Below, piece after piece: positions 29,732-38,257 of a DNA stretch of 64,000 nt; within the stretch, counting starts at the first letter, position 1; each line of letters starts with the position of its first letter. The notes under the pieces were generated by a model. That model was not told the origin of the DNA. It did not search any database and saw nothing but the letters and a program-made list of their open reading frames with translations. This DNA comes from JAUWKC01 sp035527845 (lineage in GTDB: Bacteria; Planctomycetota; Phycisphaerae; Sedimentisphaerales; Anaerobacaceae). Made by a program: the position numbers and the translations under genes. The stretch lies in the NCBI GenBank assembly GCA_035527845.1, contig DATKZT010000069.1:1-64000 (forward strand). The letters are read 5' to 3'.

Positions 29732-32700
29732 TCAAAAGCCTATGCCACCGAGGCGCTTCTTTTCAAGCTGAATATTAAGCCCGAGACCTCTTAACTCGTT
29801 GCAGAGAACGTCAAAGGATAATGGCGTCCCCGCTTCCAAGGTGTTCTGTCCTTTAACCATGGACTCGTAAATCTTCGTACGGCCTTCAATATCGTCGCTC
29901 TTGACGGTCAGCATCTCCTGGAGCGTATAAGCGGCACCATATCCTTCCAGAGCCCACACTTCCATCTCGCCGAACCTTTGTCCGCCCGTTCTGGTTTTTC
30001 CACCGAGCGGCTGCTGGGTAATCAGACTGTAGGGCCCGGTAGCCCTAGCGTGAATCTTGTCATCGACAAGATGGTGGAGCTTCATCATGTAGATGTACCC
30101 GACGGTCGCGGTCTGGTCGAACGGCTCACCCGTCCTGCCATCATATAACTGAATCTTCAGGCTTGGGGGGATATTGACAAAAAACTCCTCGCCAGGCGGC
30201 GCCTGCTTCTTTTGTTCCAGCTCGACCCGACGCGACTTCATGAGCTCATTTGCTTCAGCCGTTAGCTGCTGTATATCAGATTCGGCAGCACCGTCGAAAA
30301 CGGGAGAAACGGCGTGGAAGCCGAGGACCTTTGCCACCCATCCAAGATGGGTTTCAAGAATCTGCCCGACGTTCATTCGGCTGGGCACTCCGAGGGGATT
30401 GAGGAGTATTTCAAGGCTCGTACCATCTTCGAGGAAGGGCATATCCTCCTCTGGTACGATCTTGGCGATGACCCCTTTGTTGCCGTGTCGGCCTGCGACC
30501 TTGTCGCCCACGGAAAGCGTCCGCTTGGCGGCAACATAGACTTTTACCATCTCCAGAACACCGCTGGGCAATTCATCGCCATGTTTCAGACGTTCGAGCC
30601 TGCGTTGCCTCTCCTGCTGAACCTCCGATATATTCACCAAATACTTGTCCAATAACTTTTGAACATTCTCCCGGATGGAGGCAGGTCTGACCCACTTGAT
30701 ATCGAAGTTTTCCACCTGCTCATAGACGACCTCGTCATCCGAGCTTTCGCCCACCTTCTGACGAGTGGAGGGGTCTATGATGGTAACATCAAACTTGCTG
30801 TGGACCGCCTCGATCATCTGCCTGAATATGAGGCATTCTTTGGCTTTGGTTTGCTTTTCATATTCACTCATTTGCGCCCTGAGCGCCTTCTTTTGCTCCT
30901 CACCGCCCACGCCCCGTCTGGTGAAGCATTCAGTTTTTATCACCACGCCCTCATATCCGCTGGGCAGCTCGAGGGAGTCGTTCTTGACGTCCTCGCCGGC
31001 TCTACCAAATATGGCGTGCAACAGTTTCTCTTCCGGCGTCAGCTCGGTCTTGCTCTTGGGAACAACCTTGCCGACCAGGACATCGCCGGGACACACTCTG
31101 GTTCCCTCGCGAATTATTCCGTGCTCGTCAAGGTTTCGCAGGGCTCTTTCGCCGACATTGGGAATATCGCGGGTGAACTCCTCGCTACCCAGGCGGGTCT
31201 CCCGAACTTCCGCCGTAAATTCATCGATGTGGATGCTGGTGAAGCTGTCATTTCTCACAAGTTTCTCACTGATAACGATGGCGTCCTCGAAATTAAAACC
31301 GTCGAATGAGACAAATCCGACGAGCACGTTCTTGCCGAGGGCCAGCACTCCATCGGCGGTGCCCCCCCCATCTGCTATGATTTGATCTTTCGATACGCTC
31401 TGGCCGAGCTTGACGGTGGGTTTCTGGTTGAGACAGGTTCTTTCGTTAAGCCCGACAAATTTCTCCAGCTTATACTCATCGGTTTGGTCAATTACGATGT
31501 GCTGTGAGTCAACGTCGGTAACAGTTCCGGCCCTCTTTGCGCGGACCACCATGCTGGAGTTTTGGCCGACGACCTTCTCCATACCGGTCCCGACCAGCGG
31601 CGGTTCTGTCTTGAGCAGAGGGACAGCCTGCCGCTGCATATTCGAACCCATTAGCGCGCGGTTGGCATCATCATGCTCAAGAAATGGAACAAGCGAAGCG
31701 GAAATTCCCACGATTTGCTTGGGAGAGATATCGACGTAGTTAACCTCTTCGCTCAAAACATGGGCAAGCTCACCGTTGTGCCTGGCCAGCACCATTCCCT
31801 GACGAATCTTGCCCGTCTCCGGCTCAACCTCGCTCGGGGGCGCAAATATCACTTTCATTTCCTCATCAGCACGCAAATACTCGACCTCATCGGTGACCTT
31901 GCCGTTCTTGACTTTGCGATACGGTGTAAGCAAAAAACCGTACTGGTCCACCGAGGCGAATATCGCCAAAGAGGCGATCAAGCCGATGTTTGTTCCTTCT
32001 GGGGTCTCGATCGGACAGACTCTGCCATAGTGGCTTATATGGACATCGCGCACCTCAAAACCGGCCCGCCTTCGGTTCAGCCCACCGGGTCCCAGTGCCG
32101 AAAGGCGTCTTTCGTGAGTCAACTGACTCAAGGCATTTGTCTGATCCACGACCTGACTCAACTCACCCCGGCCAAAGAAATAGTTTATGCTGCTGGAGAC
32201 GCTTTTGGAGTTCACCAGATCCGCTATGCGCAGCGGCTCTTCGGTATCGCGTCTCATGCTCATGCGTTCCTGAACGGTCTTGCGAAGCTTCAGCAGACCT
32301 TTTCTGATTTCGTCTCCGGCCAACTCCTCTATCGTGCGCAACCTCCGGTTACCCAAATGGTCGATATCATCGACCTCTCCCTCGTTATTGCGCAGAGCGA
32401 GTATATATCGCATTGTATTAAGAAAATCCTCCGGACGTAGCGTCATCTCATGCTCATCGACCGACTGGTCAAACTTGCGGTTCAATCTGAACCTGCCCAC
32501 CTCGCCCAGACGGTAGCGGTTGGGATCAAAGAACTTCTCGGCGAAGAATGTCCTGGCTTTTTCCTCATTAGGCGGATTGCCGGGCCTGAGCCTCATGTAG
32601 AACTTCAGCAGCGCCTGCTCATGGCTCTGGCAGTCGTCTTCGGCCAGCGTATTCAAGATGAGGGTGTCGCGAACCTGTTCGATAACCTCAATAAGGTTTG

Positions 32701-34060
32701 GGGGTCTAGTCAGCCATTCTTTTATCGCCTTCCGCAGGCTGTCATCGGGATGAGCCTGAGAATAATGGCTATCTACCATTCGCCCGTATATCCCTTTTCC
32801 TTGACGTAAACGCGCGATGCCTACATATCCGTGGTTTACCAACCCGGTTTTCTTGTTGCGGAAGAAATAGAGACCAGGCTCTCTAAATGCAGGGTCTTCA
32901 ACTTCATGCGGATTGGAATACCAAGGTGTTTTGTCTTGCATCTTATTCTTACATTCTTGAAGTATCTGTTTCTGTTGGTCAGTGCTCTCTCTGTCGCACC
33001 TCTTCAAAAATTCTCTACGTTTCTTTTCGTCACGAGCGTCATCATTGTCTTTGTCGTTCTTCTTGTTGAATCTTGGCAAATGGCGGGTTTTCTCATCGAC
33101 CTTGCCAGGGTCTGGGTACTCAAGCATGAGCCTATTTTCAACAAACTCCAAGAGCGATTTTAATTTCGCGTCATCCTGCGCGAGGGTGGGTGTCGGGACA
33201 TATTTGAATTCCAATTCTTCTTTGAGATATTTTGTGATCCTGTTCTGAGTAATCCGGCCTTCGGAAGCACCCACGCTTTGCTGTACCAGCGATACCTTGT
33301 CACCAATCTGCCTGCCGGCCTTTACTATAATTTCGCCGGTCTCTGTATCGACGATCGGCCCTACCGCCCACATGGTCGGGGCCAGTTTTGCCACCGGAAT
33401 GGTCTTGGTCGGATAGAAGGCACGTATAATCTGCTCAGCGGCGGCGTAGGCCGGATCGATTGCCCGCAAAAAGATGGTGGCTGGTATCTTGCTGGACTGG
33501 TCAATCTTGACGACCAAAATGTCTCTGTGAGTGACGCTTATTTCTATCCAGCTTCCCCTTTCGGGAATGATTCTGCCGCCATGAAGCACCCGGTCGCCTT
33601 CCTTGCTCTCGATGAGAAAATCGACGCCCGGGCTGCGATGGAGCTGGCTTACGATGACGCGCTCGGCGCCGTTGATAATAAACTCGCCGCCGCCAATCAT
33701 CACGGGTATCTCACCGAGATATATCGTCTGCTCAGCCAGGTCCTCCTTGTCTTTGCTGCGCAATCTGCAACAGACTTTCAGCGGATAGCCGTATGTCAGC
33801 CTTAGTTGTCGGCATTCATTGGGTGTATAACGCGGTCTCTCCAGCTCATAGTACAGATATTCCAGGTACATTGTCTTGTCATAATTTTGGACAGGGAATA
33901 TCTCGTGAAACAGCGCCTCGAGTCCGACACGCTTTCTTTTGGTAGGCTCGGCCTCTTGCTGCAAAAAGCGTTCGTAGCTGTTTTTCTGTATGTCGACCAG
34001 GTTGGGGACCTCGATCGCATCCCGAACTTTGCCAAAACTGCGAATGGTCTGTAGAACCAT
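29732..34060 (-). CDS. rpoB: RNA polymerase subunit beta with an extra internal domain
   Basis: 1442 residues. The core is orthodox: 'GAERVIVSQLHRSPGV' near 132, the rifampicin pocket 'FFGRGELSQVVDQTNALSQL' with 'THERRLSALGPGG' (about 628-660), the 'GDKVAGRHGNKGV' catalytic segment, and 'GGQRFGEMEVWALEGYGA' at the C-terminus. Between 'EYPDPGKVDEKTRHLPRF' and 'LIEVIEQVRDTL' lies an insert of about 120 residues (330-452). Its first half is charged and Lys/Asp-rich; its second half (396-450) resembles a GIY-YIG domain. It falls before 'LRPGNPP', in the lobe where lineage-specific insertions occur. The insert is AT-richer than the rest of the gene. No intein splice motifs are present, so it should remain in the mature subunit. 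Confidence 0.97.
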   Translation of the reverse strand: MVLQTIRSFGKVRDAIEVPNLVDIQKNSYERFLQQEAEPTKRKRVGLEALFHEIFPVQNYDKTMYLEYLYYELERPRYTPNECRQLRLTYGYPLKVCCRLRSKDKEDLAEQTIYLGEIPVMIGGGEFIINGAERVIVSQLHRSPGVDFLIESKEGDRVLHGGRIIPERGSWIEISVTHRDILVVKIDQSSKIPATIFLRAIDPAYAAAEQIIRAFYPTKTIPVAKLAPTMWAVGPIVDTETGEIIVKAGRQIGDKVSLVQQSVGASEGRITQNRITKYLKEELEFKYVPTPTLAQDDAKLKSLLEFVENRLMLEYPDPGKVDEKTRHLPRFNKKNDKDNDDARDEKKRREFLKRCDRESTDQQKQILQECKNKMQDKTPWYSNPHEVEDPAFREPGLYFFRNKKTGLVNHGYVGIARLRQGKGIYGRMVDSHYSQAHPDDSLRKAIKEWLTRPPNLIEVIEQVRDTLILNTLAEDDCQSHEQALLKFYMRLRPGNPPNEEKARTFFAEKFFDPNRYRLGEVGRFRLNRKFDQSVDEHEMTLRPEDFLNTMRYILALRNNEGEVDDIDHLGNRRLRTIEELAGDEIRKGLLKLRKTVQERMSMRRDTEEPLRIADLVNSKSVSSSINYFFGRGELSQVVDQTNALSQLTHERRLSALGPGGLNRRRAGFEVRDVHISHYGRVCPIETPEGTNIGLIASLAIFASVDQYGFLLTPYRKVKNGKVTDEVEYLRADEEMKVIFAPPSEVEPETGKIRQGMVLARHNGELAHVLSEEVNYVDISPKQIVGISASLVPFLEHDDANRALMGSNMQRQAVPLLKTEPPLVGTGMEKVVGQNSSMVVRAKRAGTVTDVDSQHIVIDQTDEYKLEKFVGLNERTCLNQKPTVKLGQSVSKDQIIADGGGTADGVLALGKNVLVGFVSFDGFNFEDAIVISEKLVRNDSFTSIHIDEFTAEVRETRLGSEEFTRDIPNVGERALRNLDEHGIIREGTRVCPGDVLVGKVVPKSKTELTPEEKLLHAIFGRAGEDVKNDSLELPSGYEGVVIKTECFTRRGVGGEEQKKALRAQMSEYEKQTKAKECLIFRQMIEAVHSKFDVTIIDPSTRQKVGESSDDEVVYEQVENFDIKWVRPASIRENVQKLLDKYLVNISEVQQERQRRLERLKHGDELPSGVLEMVKVYVAAKRTLSVGDKVAGRHGNKGVIAKIVPEEDMPFLEDGTSLEILLNPLGVPSRMNVGQILETHLGWVAKVLGFHAVSPVFDGAAESDIQQLTAEANELMKSRRVELEQKKQAPPGEEFFVNIPPSLKIQLYDGRTGEPFDQTATVGYIYMMKLHHLVDDKIHARATGPYSLITQQPLGGKTRTGGQRFGEMEVWALEGYGAAYTLQEMLTVKSDDIEGRTKIYESMVKGQNTLEAGTPLSFDVLCNELRGLGLNIQLEKKRLGGIGF

Positions 34061-34141
34061 ACCACACTCCCGTAATCAGCTGACAGCGGACAAATGTGCC
34101 GCACGGCCGCTTTCCGCCCGCCATCAAGGACCATTTTTTCT

Positions 34142-34585
34142 TCAGGCCACCTCAACTACCGCGCCGGACGCCTCAAGCTGCTTTTTCGCGGCCTCCGCCT
34201 CTTCCTTGCTCACGCCCTGCTTAACCGGCTTCGGAACGCCCTCAACGAGGTCTTTGGCCTCTTTCAGGCCCAGCCCCGTCAACGCCCTTACCTCCTTGAT
34301 AACCTGAATCTTCTTATCGCCAAATTCTTTCAGAATCACATCAAAGGTGGTTTTCTCTTCCTTTTCCTCAGCCTTGTCCTGGGCAGCGGGGCCCGCCACC
34401 ATAACAGCAGCGCCTGCCGCCGGCTCAATACCGTACTCCTCCTTGAGATAATCGCCGAGCTCCTTGGCCTGCATAAGCGTCAAACCGACGATTTTATCGC
34501 CGAGCTTCTTAACCTCACTGCTCCATTTCTTTCCTTCTTTGGTTTCCTCTGATTGCACTGCTTCTTTCACCTGCTCTTGCGCCAT
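34142..34585 (-). CDS. rplL: 50S ribosomal protein L7/L12
   Basis: 147 residues, longer than the usual ~125 because of an N-terminal Glu/Lys-rich extension and an acidic hinge. The C-terminal domain 'IQVIKEVRALTGLGLKEAKD' and 'LVEGVPKPVKQGV' is the factor-binding surface for EF-Tu and EF-G. The hinge (around 62-78) is Ala/Glu/Lys-rich. It lies between rplJ and rpoB, the classic order. Confidence 0.97.
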   Translation of the reverse strand: MAQEQVKEAVQSEETKEGKKWSSEVKKLGDKIVGLTLMQAKELGDYLKEEYGIEPAAGAAVMVAGPAAQDKAEEKEEKTTFDVILKEFGDKKIQVIKEVRALTGLGLKEAKDLVEGVPKPVKQGVSKEEAEAAKKQLEASGAVVEVA

Positions 34586-34718
34586 CTTAGGTTCACTCCC
34601 ATAACTTAACGCCGGGTGGTAGCCGAAACTACGCCGTTTCGTTTAACTCCGCTACAGAAGCGGAGACAGCCACCTTGGCAATTAATAATCTCCAAGAAAA
34701 TTCCGTTAAAGATTCGGT

Positions 34719-35252
34719 CTAAGCCGCCCGTTTTTCAGCCTTTTCGACGATAGTCTTTATACAACCGGCGATAATCCCCCCAGCAGCGCCGAAGGCGGCC
34801 GTCAGGTTCGCCGCGGGTGATTTGGCCAGAGTGACTATCCTGCCCTGCAATTGTGCCCGCGTCGGCATCTTCGAAAGCGCCTCGGCCGATTTGGCATCCA
34901 ACACAGATCCGTCCAAGAAGGCTCCCTTAATCTTTATGGCAGGCACCTTCTTGACCCATTCTACCATCTCTTTGGCCACATCGACCACGGTATCGCCGCC
35001 ATAAGCAACCGCGCAGGCGCCGTGGAACAAAGTCGCCGCTGCCTCCATCCCGCGGTTGCACAAGGCCTTCTTGAACAGTGAATTCTTGACAACTGACAAT
35101 CTGACGCCTTTGTTCTTGAGCTCGCCCCGCATGAGGTTATTATCAACACCGCCGACTCCTTCGGTGCTGACAACCAAAAAATCGGCAACACCTTTCTCAA
35201 GAATTCTCTTTTCCAGTTCTGCCCACAGCAGCTCTTTTACGTATTTGCTCAT
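34719..35252 (-). CDS. rplJ: 50S ribosomal protein L10
   Basis: 177 residues from 'MSKYVKELLWAELEKRI' at 35252, with AGGTGA four bases upstream; nine more codons are open upstream but unsupported. 'LRGELKNKGVRLSVVKNSLF'-like text (here 'MRGELKNKGVRLSVVKNSL') identifies L10. It anchors the L7/L12 stalk and, with L7/L12, commonly represses its own operon. Confidence 0.96.
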   Translation of the reverse strand: MSKYVKELLWAELEKRILEKGVADFLVVSTEGVGGVDNNLMRGELKNKGVRLSVVKNSLFKKALCNRGMEAAATLFHGACAVAYGGDTVVDVAKEMVEWVKKVPAIKIKGAFLDGSVLDAKSAEALSKMPTRAQLQGRIVTLAKSPAANLTAAFGAAGGIIAGCIKTIVEKAEKRAA

Positions 35253-35316
35253 CTGTTCACCTATCAGTTCTTGATGCACACGTCAGGTCATCCGTTATCC
35301 GCGTGATCGACTTCGT

Positions 35317-35994
35317 TTAAATACTCACTGTTACACCGGGGCTCATCGTCGCAGACAAGGACATTTTCCTAATATACGTGCCTTTGGTTGCCGCCGGCTT
35401 GATTCTCCTTAAGTGCGAGACAAAAGCCTCAATGTTGTCGACAAGCTTCTGCGTATCAAAGCTTTGCTTGCCGACAACCACATGAACATTACCGCCCGCA
35501 TCATTTTTGAACTCGACCTTGCCTGCAGCGAACTCGGACACCGCCGTGACGATATCGCTGGTCACGGTGCCATTCTTAGGTGAAGGCATTTTTCCCTGCG
35601 GTCCAAGGATTCGCCCGAGCTTGCCCACCTTGCTCATCACCTTTGGCGAGGCGACCGCCACATCGAAATCCATCCATCCGTCGGAGATTTTCTTTACGAG
35701 GGCGTCACAACCAGCTTCAACAGCGCCGGCCTTTCGAGCAGCCTCCACATCCGTATCTTCGCAGAAGGCAATAACCTTTTTTTGCTTGCCTATTCCGTGC
35801 GGCAAAGAGAGAGAGCCGCGAACCAACTGGTCGGCCTGCTTCGGATCAATGCCCAGGTGCATCACACATTCTATGGTCTGGTCAAATTTCGCGGTTTTGA
35901 ACGATTTCACCTTCTCGACGGCTTCGGCCAGGCTCACTGACTCCCTGCTTACATCCTGCGATTCTTTTTTATATCTCTTGCTTCTAAATCTCAT
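35317..35994 (-). CDS. rplA: 50S ribosomal protein L1
   Basis: 225 residues: 'DQTIECVMHLGIDPKQADQL', 'VGKLGRILGPQGKMPSPKNG' and 'YIRKMSLSATMSPGVTV'. L1 moves deacylated tRNA out of the E site and represses L11-L1 translation in many bacteria. Standard two-domain length. Confidence 0.97.
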   Translation of the reverse strand: MRFRSKRYKKESQDVSRESVSLAEAVEKVKSFKTAKFDQTIECVMHLGIDPKQADQLVRGSLSLPHGIGKQKKVIAFCEDTDVEAARKAGAVEAGCDALVKKISDGWMDFDVAVASPKVMSKVGKLGRILGPQGKMPSPKNGTVTSDIVTAVSEFAAGKVEFKNDAGGNVHVVVGKQSFDTQKLVDNIEAFVSHLRRIKPAATKGTYIRKMSLSATMSPGVTVSI

Positions 35995-36073
35995 AAACTC
36001 TGTCTCTAATCTTCCGGGTCATCCTCAAAAACATCATGCCACCGCCGCAGTTAACAGGCATATAGCGAACATT

Positions 36074-36508
36074 TCACGACGGCGGGGGTACTATTTCTAT
36101 GCCCATACTTCGGGCGGTGCCGGCAATAATTCTTTCAGCCTGATCAAGGTCATAGGCGTTCAAATCCTTGAACTTGGTCTCGGCAATCTGACGAAGCTGC
36201 TCGCTGGTGATTTGGCCGACCTTTTCCTTATTCGGAACACCACTTCCTTTTGCAATGTCTGCGGCCTGTTTTAGTAGGACCGCGGCCGGGGGACTCTTGA
36301 CTTCAAAAACAAAACTCTTGTCTGTATGGACAGTGATAACCACGGGCACGATTGTTCCGTTAAGGTCTTTTGTACGCTCGTTGAACTGGGAGACGAACTG
36401 CCCAATATTGACACCATGCTGACCCAGCGCCGGCCCTATGGGAGGCGCCGGCGTAGCCTGTCCGCCGGGGGCCTGCAATTTGATCTTGAATGCCACTTCT
36501 TTAGCCAT
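36074..36508 (-). CDS. rplK: 50S ribosomal protein L11
   Basis: 144 residues: 'KLQAPGGQATPAPPIGPALG', 'QHGVNIGQFVSQFNERT' and 'SMGIEI' at the end. L11 forms the GTPase-associated centre and is required for RelA-dependent stringent response in species that have it. The Pro-rich segment bound by thiopeptides is intact. Confidence 0.97.
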   Translation of the reverse strand: MAKEVAFKIKLQAPGGQATPAPPIGPALGQHGVNIGQFVSQFNERTKDLNGTIVPVVITVHTDKSFVFEVKSPPAAVLLKQAADIAKGSGVPNKEKVGQITSEQLRQIAETKFKDLNAYDLDQAERIIAGTARSMGIEIVPPPS

Positions 36509-36551
36509 CGCTCATACCTCACATACCCTCGTCGCCTCCTGAGAGGGCTTC

Positions 36552-37094
36552 TTACAGCTTCTCAATCTGCCAATATTCTATGTCAAGCGGAGTGCTTCGG
36601 CCGAATATTGCAACAATCACCTTGACGAGACCGCGCTGAGGATCAATTGAATCGACGGTACCCTCGAAATTCTCGAACGCACCTTCTCGAATCTTAATCA
36701 AATCCCCCTTCTTGAACTCTACTTTGATGCTCGGCGCTTCCTCCAGCTTTTCCGCCTCCAAGAGCATCTTGGCAACGTCGGTGTCCCGCATGGGGGTCGG
36801 AATCCCCTCGGCACCGATAAAATCTCCCACGTCAGAAGTTTCCTTGATCATGAACCAGGCTTTTTCGGGGACCCGGCTGTCCTCTGTCGGCTCCATCTCC
36901 ATAAAAACATAGCCGGGATATAGTTTCCGCTTATGGACCGTTTGCTTGCCGCTGCGAATACGCTTGACCATCTCCACAGGAACCTCTATCCTGCCAATAA
37001 TGTCACTCAGCTCTTGCCTTTCCACTTTCTGCAAAAGAGCCTCTTTAACCTGCACTTCTTTATTGGCAGCAACTCGCAACACATACCATTGCAT
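36552..37094 (-). CDS. nusG: Transcription termination/antitermination protein NusG
   Basis: 180 residues. The start at ATG 37094 ('MQWYVLRVAANKEVQVKEAL') has AGGTG six bases upstream; a GTG at 37103 is in frame. The N-terminal NGN domain contacts RNA polymerase, with 'YPGYVFMEMEP'; the C-terminal KOW domain has 'FKKGDLIKIREGAFENFEGT'. It links RNA polymerase to the ribosome or Rho. Standard place between secE and rplK. Confidence 0.97.
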   Translation of the reverse strand: MQWYVLRVAANKEVQVKEALLQKVERQELSDIIGRIEVPVEMVKRIRSGKQTVHKRKLYPGYVFMEMEPTEDSRVPEKAWFMIKETSDVGDFIGAEGIPTPMRDTDVAKMLLEAEKLEEAPSIKVEFKKGDLIKIREGAFENFEGTVDSIDPQRGLVKVIVAIFGRSTPLDIEYWQIEKL

Positions 37095-37111
37095 AATCAG
37101 CACCTAAACCG

Positions 37112-37291
37112 TCAGAGCCCAAAGTGCACTTCGCTCCAATTATACGGCATAAACACGCCAAAAGAATCGGTTGCCGTATCGTTCCCCTCGGGCGTCCAAA
37201 CAAAAACAGGACCGTTGTCAGCCCCAACAGTCTCCCTATGCCGTGCGACGAGCCCGACTATCCCTCCTGATACGCCTGACTCCTTTATCAT
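37112..37291 (-). CDS. Unknown small open frame between secE and nusG
   Basis: The secE-nusG gap is unusually long (287 bases). It contains an open frame of 59 codons from ATG 37291 ('MIKESGVSGGIVGLVARHRE..'), extendable to TTG 37327. A second short frame starts at an ATGATG near 37358 behind a strong GAGGAGGAG site and stops after 17 codons. Neither matches anything I know. They could be one frameshifted gene, a leader peptide, or chance. Confidence 0.25.
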   Translation of the reverse strand: MIKESGVSGGIVGLVARHRETVGADNGPVFVWTPEGNDTATDSFGVFMPYNWSEVHFGL

Positions 37292-37381
37292 CTGAACCCC
37301 AATCTCAAGATATATTCTGAGACCCAAACATCTCCGTTCTTGCCCAAATGGCCATCATCTCACTCCTCCTCGCAGCAAATG

Positions 37382-37783
37382 CTATTGCAACAGCCAGCTG
37401 AAGAACTGGAAGAATAATAAATCCGTGATGCCCAGAAGCACGGCCATGATAATCACAACAATAATAACGATAAAAGTCGAAACGGCTATTTCCTTCCTGC
37501 TGGACCAGCTAACCTTCTTAATCTCGCCTTCAGCAGCAATCATAAAATCAGCCACGGCAGGCTTATTAACCAGCCAGAATATCAAAAGGCTGGAGGCAAT
37601 GAACAAGCCCGCCGGAACCATAGTCGCAACCCACAGGCTTGCTCTGCGACTTAGACCGGGCATCCCGGCTTCCAGCAAGTTGTACAGGCGCCAGCAACCC
37701 AATGTTACGATTATGGCGAATCCAAAAGCACTCCAAAGCCTCGTGTAGCTGCCTTGGCCACGTTTGTAAATATCAAAAATCAT
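37382..37783 (-). CDS. secE: Protein translocase subunit SecE
   Basis: 133 residues with three hydrophobic segments (about 17-35, 49-70 and 103-125). The conserved amphipathic helix 'EIKKVSWSSRKE' precedes the last transmembrane helix, which clamps SecY. The three-helix form resembles the E. coli protein; many bacteria have only the last helix. It lies between tRNA-Trp and nusG. Confidence 0.95.
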   Translation of the reverse strand: MIFDIYKRGQGSYTRLWSAFGFAIIVTLGCWRLYNLLEAGMPGLSRRASLWVATMVPAGLFIASSLLIFWLVNKPAVADFMIAAEGEIKKVSWSSRKEIAVSTFIVIIVVIIMAVLLGITDLLFFQFFSWLLQ

Positions 37784-37841
37784 ATCAGACTAATCCTCGG
37801 CCTTTCGGTCTCCTTTCAATCGACAGGCAGCTTCAGCAAAG

Positions 37842-37914
37842 CAGGCCAGGAGGGAATCGAACCCCCAACCTTCGGTTTTGGAGACCGACGCTCTGCCAAT
37901 TGAGCTACTGGCCT
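37842..37914 (-). tRNA. tRNA-Trp (CCA)
   Basis: Complete cloverleaf: acceptor AGGCCAG/CTGGCCT, D arm with AATTGGCAGAGC, anticodon CCA in loop CTCCAAA, T loop GTTCGAT, discriminator G as expected for Trp. No encoded CCA end. The order tuf-rpmG-tRNA-Trp-secE-nusG is widespread in bacteria. Confidence 0.96.
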
Positions 37915-37942
37915 AATTCGCCAAAGGCCGCGTTTTGATTTC

Positions 37943-38113
37943 CTACTTTCTGCGTATCTTGTGAACCGTATGTTTCCGTTCGCTGCTGCAGAACCTTTTC
38001 AACTGCAACTTTGGCGTGCCTTCTGCCACACTTACGCTTGTGCGGTAGTTCCTCTGGCCACAGCCGGTACATTCGAGCCATACATACTCTCTTTTGCTCT
38101 TTTTTTTAGCCAT
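37943..38113 (-). CDS. rpmG: 50S ribosomal protein L33
   Basis: 56 residues from 'MAKKKSKREYVWLECTGCGQ' at 38113; the longer frame upstream is unsupported. 'NYRTSVSV' and 'KLQLKRFCSSERKHTVHKI' identify L33. Only the first zinc pair (C15, C18) is complete; the second has one Cys followed by Ser, so it is an intermediate between C+ and C- forms. Confidence 0.95.
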   Translation of the reverse strand: MAKKKSKREYVWLECTGCGQRNYRTSVSVAEGTPKLQLKRFCSSERKHTVHKIRRK

Positions 38114-38257
38114 AAAGTCCGTCCCCGCCGAGCAGGCTCGCCTACTTGCAAGACTCCTTAAACTGCCGATACCCGAAGTCCCCACCGCAGCAATCGGGAA
38201 CAATACGAGCGTCTTTGCTTACAACCATCGCGGAGTTCAACAGTTATTCGGAGATTC

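Noticed and set aside
32705..33073. Intein in rpoB
   Set aside because: The insert lacks a Cys/Ser at its start and a His-Asn end, and no splicing blocks or LAGLIDADG motif were seen.
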